Source of the DNA: Lewinella sp050633125 | Lineage (GTDB): Bacteria; Bacteroidota; Bacteroidia; Chitinophagales; Saprospiraceae | Direction: 5' to 3' | NCBI RefSeq assembly: GCF_050633125.1 | Contig: NZ_JBOEFX010000100.1 | Coordinates: 1 to 64,000, forward strand | Length of the DNA stretch: 64,000 nt | Shown here: positions 53,898-60,593 of the stretch, one piece after another | Numbering within the stretch: position 1 is the stretch's first letter | Layout of the letters: each line of letters begins with the position of its first letter | Made by a program: the position numbers and the translations under genes | The notes under the pieces: model-generated | What the model saw: the letters and a program-made list of their open reading frames with translations, nothing else | What the model was told of the DNA's origin: nothing | Database searches by the model: none

Positions 53898-54065
53898 TTT
53901 TATCACATAGACACATTAGGGAGTGCTTTTATCACATAGGCATATAGTTTCTTGCTAGGTTTGAAAAGGCTCTGTGTCTATGTGTTGAAAATTGGTAGTG
54001 TTTTGTTTTTCATCATATAGTCACATAGTTTTTTTGAAATTCTATATGTCTATGTGATGAAAAAA
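53898..54065. repeat. inverted and direct repeats of a CACATAG-rich motif
   Basis: Units such as TATCACATAGACACA and TCATATAGTCACATAG are mirrored by TGTGTCTATGTGTTG and TATGTCTATGTGATG. They can form two hairpins after the Mo subunit and may stop transcription. Confidence 0.5.
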
Positions 54066-54114
54066 ATCTTAAGTGCCTTTGGTGGTTCAAAACTGAGTTA
54101 GATGTTGAAACTTA

Positions 54115-54501
54115 ATGACGCCTATGAGTGAGGATTGTAAAATCAAGCGCTGGGACCTGCTGAAGACCCAATTGCATAATGTGAAGGCAAAAGAGGCCAT
54201 TGACTTACTGGCGGCACACCCTGGTATGATGGTCATTGATTGTCGGCAACCGAAGGAATACAGTATGGTACGCTTACCTCAGGCGATGAATATAGATTAT
54301 TTAGAAGTCTCTTTTTGGGAATATGTGCGAAAGCTGCCCAAAGAGGAGCCCTACTTGGTGTATTGCAATACTTGCCGCAGAAGTACCCGTGTTTGCACTT
54401 TGATGAAAAATGGTGGGTTTGAGAAAGTCTACAACCTGGACGGTGGCCTGAAGGCCTGGATAGAAGAATGTGGGGATGGCGCATTGCTGAGAGGAGAATG
54501 A
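54115..54501 (+). CDS. soluble rhodanese-domain protein
   Basis: Encodes 128 residues from the ATG at 54115; a second ATG three codons later is equally possible. One rhodanese domain: VIDCRQPKEYSMVRLPQAMNI, then the active loop VYCNTCRRSTR with C84 at the catalytic position and a second C87 within the loop, then VYNLDGGLKAW. A C-x2-C loop is unusual and could support disulfide or polysulfide exchange. It should carry persulfide sulfur in the cytoplasm and belongs to the sulfur island. Confidence 0.8.
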   Translation: MTPMSEDCKIKRWDLLKTQLHNVKAKEAIDLLAAHPGMMVIDCRQPKEYSMVRLPQAMNIDYLEVSFWEYVRKLPKEEPYLVYCNTCRRSTRVCTLMKNGGFEKVYNLDGGLKAWIEECGDGALLRGE

Positions 54502-54544
54502 TAGGAAGTGACTGGCCCTTTGAAAATCAGAACCTTATTCTTAA

Positions 54545-54700
54545 AAAGAACCTTAAGTGCCCTTAGGTGCCTTTTTTGGTTAAAAAAAAGCATCTCAAAT
54601 GCCCTTCTAATCCCTTACATGGTTCAAAAATCTATGTGGTAAAAAAAACAAAAACCCTTAAGTGCCCTTAGGTGTCTTATGTGGTTCAAAAAAAAACAGC
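54545..54700. repeat. cluster of ~35-base degenerate repeats (CTTAAGTGCCCTTAGGTG type)
   Basis: Three copies here, plus one at 54066-54096, follow the pattern CTTAAGTGCCCTTAGGTG, then CTTATGTGGTTCAAAA. They flank the rhodanese gene on both sides and lie upstream of the second operator. They are non-coding. Similar 'accacataagacacctaagggc' sequences are scattered in Bacteroidota genomes (recalled, not searched). Confidence 0.55.
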
Positions 54701-54704
54701 ACCT

Positions 54705-54748
54705 GTGATCCCCATCACTGACAAGCTGCTGAAAAGGCCGTTGTTTTG
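54705..54748 (+). promoter_or_regulatory. CRP/FNR-type operator 2 and putative promoter of CstB-like copy 2
   Basis: The palindrome GTGATCCCCATCAC (54705-54718) shares GTGATC-N4-TCAC with operator 1. TTGTTTTG at 54741-54748 is a one-mismatch -7 box. With transcription starting near 54753, the palindrome centre falls close to -41.5, the classic class II activator position. The ATG is at 54791. Confidence 0.5.
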
Positions 54749-54790
54749 TATTCGTAATCAGAAACTAGCAAACCTTAATAATTACGAATC

Positions 54791-56242
54791 ATGCAAGTAG
54801 AACAAATATATACCGGTTGTTTGGCGCAAGGAGCTTACTATATTGAGAGCCAAGGCGAAGCCGTGATCATTGACCCTTTACGGGAAACGCAACCTTACCT
54901 GGATAAGCTGGCGGAAGCTGGTGTTAAGTTGAAGTACATTTTTGAGACGCACTTTCACGCTGATTTTGTTTCAGGTCACCTTGATCTGGCGAAGAAAACG
55001 GGTGCCAAGATCGTTTATGGCCCTCAAGCGGCCACTACTTATGATATTTACAGTGCTAAAGATGGCGAAGAGCTAAAAGTAGGAGCACTGACCTTTAAAG
55101 TACTGCATACCCCAGGGCATACGCTGGAAAGTACGACTTACCTGCTCCGTAATGAAGCAGGCGAAGACTACGCTATCTTTTCAGGAGATACGCTCTTTTT
55201 AGGCGACGTTGGTCGCCCGGATTTGGCTATCAAGCAAGGTGAAATTACCAAAGAAGACCTGGCGGAGATGCTTTTCGAGAGCCTGCGTACCAAAATCATA
55301 CCGTTGGATGATAAAGTAATTGTCTATCCTGGACATGGTGCTGGCTCCGCTTGCGGGAAAAACCTGAGTACCGACACCTGGGGCTATTTGGGCGATCAAA
55401 AAGCGACAAACTACGCTTTGCGCGCAGACATGACCAAAGAAGAATTTGTAGAAGAAGTGACTTCTGGCCTGCTTCCTCCGCCGCAGTATTTCGCTAAGAA
55501 TGCGATGATGAATAAAGCGGGGTATGACAGCTTCGATGATGTATTGAAAACAGGAGCTGTAGCCCTTACTCCCGAGGAATTTGAAGCGCTAGCCGAAAGC
55601 GAAGAAGCCCTGATGTTGGATACTCGCCACCAGGATGAATTTGCCAAAGCTCACGTACCTAATTCGATTTTTATCGGTATTGATGGCAGCTTTGCCCCCT
55701 GGGTAGGTGCCTTGATTACGGATATCAAACAGCCTATTATCCTGATCACGCCAGAAGGGCGGGAAGAAGAGGTGGTGACTCGCTTAGCGCGGGTAGGTTA
55801 TGACAATACCTTGGGCTATCTGTCAGGAGGCCTCGAAGCTTGGGCCAAAGCTGGTAAAGAGATTGATGCAGTCGATAGTATTACAGCTGAAGAACTGGCT
55901 GGTCAGATGGGAGAAGGCCTGAAAGGCGAGTTGTTGGATGTACGCAAACCCACGGAATACCTGGCACAACACGTAGAAGGGGCGACAAACTTCCCGCTGG
56001 ATTATTTGAATAAGAACATGGAACGCCTTAGTCGCCAGTCTACCTACTTTCTGCACTGTCTGGGAGGGTACCGCTCGATGATTTTTGCCTCGATTCTGCA
56101 AGCTCGTGGATTCCGGAATTTGGTAGACGTACAGAAGGGCTGGCGTGCTATTGAGGCCAGCACGGTACCTGTGACAAACTATGCTTGCCCAAGTACATTA
56201 ACACAAGAAACGATTGATCAAGCGGTTGCGGCCGTTTTGTAA
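54791..56242 (+). CDS. persulfide dioxygenase-rhodanese protein (CstB-like), copy 2
   Basis: Encodes 483 residues and is a close paralogue of the protein at 47791. It has the same metallo-beta-lactamase motifs (THFHADFVSGH, HTPGHTLEST, FSGDTLFLGDVGRPDL), a cysteine-less pseudo-rhodanese (loop ITPEGR) and a C-terminal rhodanese with C423 in HCLGGYRS. The changed active loop (L-G-G instead of R-S-G) suggests a different acceptor or weaker transferase activity. It has its own promoter and the shared operator, and is followed by a membrane rhodanese. Confidence 0.87.
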   Translation: MQVEQIYTGCLAQGAYYIESQGEAVIIDPLRETQPYLDKLAEAGVKLKYIFETHFHADFVSGHLDLAKKTGAKIVYGPQAATTYDIYSAKDGEELKVGALTFKVLHTPGHTLESTTYLLRNEAGEDYAIFSGDTLFLGDVGRPDLAIKQGEITKEDLAEMLFESLRTKIIPLDDKVIVYPGHGAGSACGKNLSTDTWGYLGDQKATNYALRADMTKEEFVEEVTSGLLPPPQYFAKNAMMNKAGYDSFDDVLKTGAVALTPEEFEALAESEEALMLDTRHQDEFAKAHVPNSIFIGIDGSFAPWVGALITDIKQPIILITPEGREEEVVTRLARVGYDNTLGYLSGGLEAWAKAGKEIDAVDSITAEELAGQMGEGLKGELLDVRKPTEYLAQHVEGATNFPLDYLNKNMERLSRQSTYFLHCLGGYRSMIFASILQARGFRNLVDVQKGWRAIEASTVPVTNYACPSTLTQETIDQAVAAVL

Positions 56243-56319
56243 GATATATGGGTGATTTTATAGGTTTTCAGTACGGCATTGTTACAAAATACAATGCCGT
56301 ACATTTTTAAAAAAGAACA

Positions 56320-56706
56320 ATGAGTTATTTTCTTATCACCATAATCGCCATACTGGTGGTTATATTATTCCAGAAATTTATGCAACAGTTTAATAGCCGT
56401 GGCAAATATGAAAATATTGATGCTGGCACGTTTATCGGTTTGAGCAAGGAGCCTAATACCGTTATTTTAGATGTACGCCAACCCGGCGAAATAGCGGAAG
56501 GCAAGATCAAAGGAGCCAAAGCGATCAATGTATTGGCAGGTAACTTTATGGAAGAAGTAGACAAGCTCCCCAAGGACAAAACTTACCTCGTTTATTGTCG
56601 TAGTGGTAACCGTAGTGGCATGGCTTGTGGTAAAATGGCAGGATTAGGTTTTGCAAAACTTTATAACCTGCAGGGGGGCTATGGTGCTTGGCTCCGCGCA
56701 AAGTAA
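56320..56706 (+). CDS. membrane-anchored rhodanese
   Basis: Encodes 128 residues: one N-terminal membrane helix (MSYFLITIIAILVVILF) followed by a rhodanese domain (VILDVRQPGEIAEGKIKG, catalytic C93 in VYCRSGNRSGMACG, LYNLQGGYGAW). The +2 net charge after the helix suggests the domain faces the cytoplasm. It lies 77 bases after copy 2 and is probably co-transcribed. It may deliver sulfane sulfur near a membrane complex. Confidence 0.85.
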   Translation: MSYFLITIIAILVVILFQKFMQQFNSRGKYENIDAGTFIGLSKEPNTVILDVRQPGEIAEGKIKGAKAINVLAGNFMEEVDKLPKDKTYLVYCRSGNRSGMACGKMAGLGFAKLYNLQGGYGAWLRAK

Positions 56707-56815
56707 GCTTGACAATGAGATAAGGGAGGAATAGTCCTCTAGCCTGGTTGTTTTAAGAAGGGAAATAGATTTATATTATCTGTCCTTAAGGAAAAAACAA
56801 ATTGCTAAATAACAG

Positions 56816-56823
56816 TACTTTTG
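56816..56823 (+). promoter_or_regulatory. -7 box very close to the sensor-kinase start codon
   Basis: TACTTTTG matches TAnnTTTG perfectly and ends 4 bases before the ATG at 56828, so a transcript from it would be leaderless or nearly so. Confidence 0.35.
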
Positions 56824-56827
56824 TAAT

Positions 56828-59800
56828 ATGTCTACTCGGGATTACAAAAGACTACCTCCCTTATCTATCCTTACTTCTAGTTGGTTACTAGGAGTCTTTT
56901 TGCAGCTATTGGCGGTTTCTCTTCCTGCTCAGGCTTGGTCTACTTATCCTCGTCATTTTACAGTAGACGACGGCTTACCTACCCTTGATGTTTACCATAT
57001 TCAACAAGATAAAGATGGTTTCATCTGGATCGGTACGGATGTAGGCATGGCCAGGTACGATGGTTATGATTTTGATGTGACCACAACGAGGGATGGCTTG
57101 CCCAATAATGATGTTATTCGCATTGTTGAGGATCAGCAAGGGAAGCTATGGGTTAGCTCCTTTGGCCCTTTGTGTATTATTGATGGAGCACATAAGGAAA
57201 TTATTGACCTACCTGAATTACGGGTTCCAAAGACTATTTTTGAAATAGTCAATTCTTCAGAAGATGGAATGTGGATGAATTTTGGTCGAGATATTTTTTA
57301 TCTCGATCCCAACTACCAATTAAAGCCGTTGCCAGCACCAATAGCAAGGCCCAGAACCTACTCGCGTCAGGCAATGACCAAAAGTATCAAGGACACGGTT
57401 TTAATCTATTCCGGGGATTATATTTATCATACTCATAACGAATTGGTAGTAGACTCCATACTGCTGCCTCCTGTTTTTCGTGATGTATTGGAAATCGTAT
57501 ATACCTACCATGCAGGAAATTATTTTTTCATTACAGATGATGGCCTTCAGGTATGGAACCCTAGGAGTAAGGAAATAAAACTTATAGATAGCGAAATAAA
57601 GAAGGGGGTTGTAATGCATATGGAGGGTGATCAACTTTTTGCTTTACACTCTAATTATGGCCTTCGGATCTATGAGCAAGAAGGCGGTTCCTGGAAGTTG
57701 AGGCATGAATTGTATCCCTCTGACTATTGTAACTCCTATTTGTTGGATAGAGAAGGGAATTTGTGGATTACGACCTTAGGGAACGGGGTGTATTTTTATC
57801 CTCGACAAACAATCCCTTCTTACATCACGGTATTACCTGAAGAGCATCAGCGGGTTAATAAACTATTAGGTGTTAATAATCGGTTGTATCTGGGTACTTA
57901 CAACGGGCGAATCTATTCCTATGACCCTATGGACCATCGTGCTAGCCTCCTGGTGGAGTCGAGTGCACCCAAGAACGATATTTTTGACCGGGTCATGTCG
58001 ATGGTGAGTTTGAGTACAGGAGAGTTGTTGATAGGAAAAGATACAGGTTTGTACTTATTAGAGGGGGATTCATTGAAGCTTTTGGTAAGGCTGGCAATAA
58101 AGTCACTTTTTATAGATAAAGACGATGGCCTACTGATAAATACGCAAAGAAACTGCCTGCAGGTTTCACGTAGCTTATTAGAAAAGTGGCGCAAGAATGT
58201 TGAATTTGACTATAAAAAATTTAAAGAAAAAGCCAAGATTATTACTGAGGGCCGTGGCTATACTTCTTTTGTCAGTAAGGATGGAACGATATGGACAGAC
58301 AATACAGCGCGCGGATTAATTTCCTATCGTAATGGGGTAACCACTTACTGGCAGGATCGGAGCCAGATATTTAAGGTGCAGATTAATGATATTGAAGAAT
58401 TACCAGATGGTACCTTGGCGTTGGCTACCCAAGGGGAGGGGCTTGTTTTTCTAAAAAACGGAGATTTTTGGGTCGTCGATGAATTACTGCAACTGCCCAG
58501 TACTATTGTGAATAGCCTCTACTTATCTGGAGACAGCCTGTGGGTTGCTACTAATAGGGGGGTAGCCTTGGTAAGTGCGATCGATATTTCGCGCAGACAG
58601 GTAACGGTTAATGTGTACAATCAAAACGACGGCTTGCTGACGGAGGACATTGCAGATGTGGTGGTTTGGCAAGACGAACTGATATTGGCTACCGAAAGAG
58701 GTTTGCTCCGTTTGCCTTTAAAGCAAGGCCCGAAGGAAGAAGTATACCCTTGGGTTTTAATCCAATCCTTAAAAGTGGATGGAATGGATTTGACGGTCGT
58801 TGATGATATCGAACTTCCTAATCATTTAAATAACCCAAGGTTTTCCTTTTTGGGGATATCTTACCGTAGTCAGGGCAAAATTCGTTATCGATATCGGTTG
58901 GAGGGTTACGATCAGGATTGGTTAAATACAGCTAATCGTGAGGTTAACTATCACAATCTCTCGCCCGGAGCTTATACATTTATGGTGCAGGCTATTGACT
59001 ACAAAGGGCAGTTTAGTGAAAATGTTGCAAGCCTGTCTTTTTATGTACGACCTCACTTTACTCAGCGGCGAGGTTTTTGGTTTTTGCTAAGTTTTCTGAT
59101 AATAGGCCTGCTTGGTGCTGCGGGGTATAGTTACCTTACAATTCGGCAGAAAAATATATTGACCTTGTTGGTGAAAGAGAAAACCGCTAACCTTGACCAG
59201 CAGGTGGCCGAGTTAGCCAGGTCCAATGAAGAGTTGGAACAATTTGCACGAGCAGCTTCGCATGATTTGAAATCGCCTTTACGGAATGTCGCCAGTTTTG
59301 TCCAGTTGCTTGACCGTCGGGCGAATGACCGATTGAGCAAAGATGAAAAAGAGTATATCCAATTGGCTGTGAATGGCGTAAAAAGCATGGAGCGAGCCAT
59401 TGACGATTTGCTCACCGTTACAAAGGTTGATCAGCAGGATATGAATAAGGTTCCGCTGAACTTTATTTCTGTTATTAAGGATATAGAAAAAGCTAATCAG
59501 CACATACTGGAAGAGCAGGAGGCAGAGATCATTATTGATAGTGAGTTTCCTGAAATTATCTTTAGCAAGATCAATGCTTATCAATTGTTTCAAAACCTAA
59601 TCATCAATAGTATCAACTATCGATCAGAAGATGCTCCCCGGATTCATATTGGTTGCGAAGAGGCGGGTTCCTTCTGGAAGTTTTATGTAAAAGACAATGG
59701 TATTGGTATTGAAGAGGAGTTTCAGGAGCAAATCTTCGCTCTTTTTCAACGTTTGCACCATAATGATGAAATACCTGGAACGGGAATTGGTTTAGCACTC

Positions 59801-59896
59801 TGTAAGAAGATTATAGAACGCAACGGCGGGAAATTAAGTGTTGATTCTATACCAGGACATGGTGCAACCTTTTATTTTACCATTCCGAAGGAATAA
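56828..59896 (+). CDS. sensor histidine kinase with two-component propeller (Reg_prop) and Y_Y_Y domains
   Basis: Encodes 1022 residues. The N-terminal signal/anchor contains a hydrophobic helix (SWLLGVFLQLLAVSLPAQA). It is followed by ~600 residues of Reg_prop beta-propeller blades (e.g. IQQDKDGFIWIGTDVGMARY) and a Y_Y_Y domain (YRYRLEGYDQDWLNT). One membrane helix near residue 750 (WFLLSFLIIGLLGAAGYSY) precedes HisKA with the phospho-acceptor His near residue 810 (ASHDLKSPLRN) and HATPase boxes FQNLIINSINY, DNGIGI and GTGIGLALCKK. Unlike hybrid HTCS regulators it lacks receiver and AraC domains, and no response regulator is adjacent. Phosphorylation must pass to a distant partner. The ligand is unknown. 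Confidence 0.9.
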   Translation: MSTRDYKRLPPLSILTSSWLLGVFLQLLAVSLPAQAWSTYPRHFTVDDGLPTLDVYHIQQDKDGFIWIGTDVGMARYDGYDFDVTTTRDGLPNNDVIRIVEDQQGKLWVSSFGPLCIIDGAHKEIIDLPELRVPKTIFEIVNSSEDGMWMNFGRDIFYLDPNYQLKPLPAPIARPRTYSRQAMTKSIKDTVLIYSGDYIYHTHNELVVDSILLPPVFRDVLEIVYTYHAGNYFFITDDGLQVWNPRSKEIKLIDSEIKKGVVMHMEGDQLFALHSNYGLRIYEQEGGSWKLRHELYPSDYCNSYLLDREGNLWITTLGNGVYFYPRQTIPSYITVLPEEHQRVNKLLGVNNRLYLGTYNGRIYSYDPMDHRASLLVESSAPKNDIFDRVMSMVSLSTGELLIGKDTGLYLLEGDSLKLLVRLAIKSLFIDKDDGLLINTQRNCLQVSRSLLEKWRKNVEFDYKKFKEKAKIITEGRGYTSFVSKDGTIWTDNTARGLISYRNGVTTYWQDRSQIFKVQINDIEELPDGTLALATQGEGLVFLKNGDFWVVDELLQLPSTIVNSLYLSGDSLWVATNRGVALVSAIDISRRQVTVNVYNQNDGLLTEDIADVVVWQDELILATERGLLRLPLKQGPKEEVYPWVLIQSLKVDGMDLTVVDDIELPNHLNNPRFSFLGISYRSQGKIRYRYRLEGYDQDWLNTANREVNYHNLSPGAYTFMVQAIDYKGQFSENVASLSFYVRPHFTQRRGFWFLLSFLIIGLLGAAGYSYLTIRQKNILTLLVKEKTANLDQQVAELARSNEELEQFARAASHDLKSPLRNVASFVQLLDRRANDRLSKDEKEYIQLAVNGVKSMERAIDDLLTVTKVDQQDMNKVPLNFISVIKDIEKANQHILEEQEAEIIIDSEFPEIIFSKINAYQLFQNLIINSINYRSEDAPRIHIGCEEAGSFWKFYVKDNGIGIEEEFQEQIFALFQRLHHNDEIPGTGIGLALCKKIIERNGGKLSVDSIPGHGATFYFTIPKE

Positions 59897-59954
59897 GGGA
59901 ATGTATCGCTTTGTTAATGAGATGTTAGCAATCTGCCTTGAATGACTTTTTTAT

Positions 59955-59984
59955 TTGGTGGGAATTGAAAAAATTCTACATTTA
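59955..59984 (+). promoter_or_regulatory. possible promoter of the small secreted protein
   Basis: TTG at 59955-59957 and TACATTTA at 59977-59984 (last base off consensus), 19 bases apart. Transcription would start near 59990. Confidence 0.3.
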
Positions 59985-60053
59985 CGCCGAAATTAATTAA
60001 TTAGAGTGAAGCAAATAGTCGACAAACAATTGGGTGACGGCATAAGACTATCG

Positions 60054-60389
60054 ATGGTCTTCAGCCCACTCTTTGCTATTTGCTTGCTTTGGTCTAATGT
60101 TTGTTTTGCGGTTTCTGCTTCGGATTACTACCCCTCAAGCCAAGAAGATGGGGTGGTTCTTAAAGACCAATCTTCAAAGCTTGGCCAACTCTATTTTTAC
60201 CAAGCGGAAGAAATCGAGGAAAAAGAGTCTGAAGAAGACCTTTCCAAGGATTGTACAGGTTACAATTCCTGTATTTCGTGCCTAGCTATTTGCCCTAGCC
60301 ATATTTTATCGCTTTACGATAGTGCTCTACTATCCTCGCCACCACTAAAGCGTTATCTCCTATTTCATGCCTTGAAATTGGACTGCTAA
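60054..60389 (+). CDS. small secreted Cys-containing protein of unknown function
   Basis: Encodes 111 residues from the ATG at 60054, chosen because it starts a signal peptide (MVFSPLFAICLLWSNVCFAV); a GTG at 60006 would add 16 residues. The mature part has an acidic segment (EEIEEKESEEDLSKD) and then four close cysteines in CTGYNSCISCLAIC and a final C-terminal Cys. The cysteine spacing could bind a metal or form disulfides. No family recognised. It lies 204 bases upstream of the SulP-DabA fusion in the same direction but each seems to have its own promoter. Confidence 0.55.
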   Translation: MVFSPLFAICLLWSNVCFAVSASDYYPSSQEDGVVLKDQSSKLGQLYFYQAEEIEEKESEEDLSKDCTGYNSCISCLAICPSHILSLYDSALLSSPPLKRYLLFHALKLDC

Positions 60390-60550
60390 TTCTCCCTCTT
60401 TTTTAGCTGTAGCTACAGTTGTCAAGCTCCAATTAGTCATTGCTAATTAGGGTCTTGTCTTTTCTCTTTTCCAAATTGGCTTTCTGATGGTTGCTGTTTC
60501 TTATGAACAGTTGCATAGCAGTATTGGTCAAAATTCAATCTCTTCTCTGA

Positions 60551-60558
60551 TAATTTTG
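60551..60558 (+). promoter_or_regulatory. -7 box for the SulP-DabA fusion gene
   Basis: TAATTTTG is a perfect TAnnTTTG match, 36 bases before the ATG at 60594. The nearest suitable TTG upstream is 24 bases away, slightly long. Confidence 0.45.
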
Positions 60559-60593
60559 GGTGCAAAAATGTCAGAGGATCATTTAATCTAAGT

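Noticed and set aside
51329..53906. Many long minus-strand ORFs opposite the Mo subunit
   Set aside because: They are shadows of codon bias in the real plus-strand gene; none has a recognisable domain.
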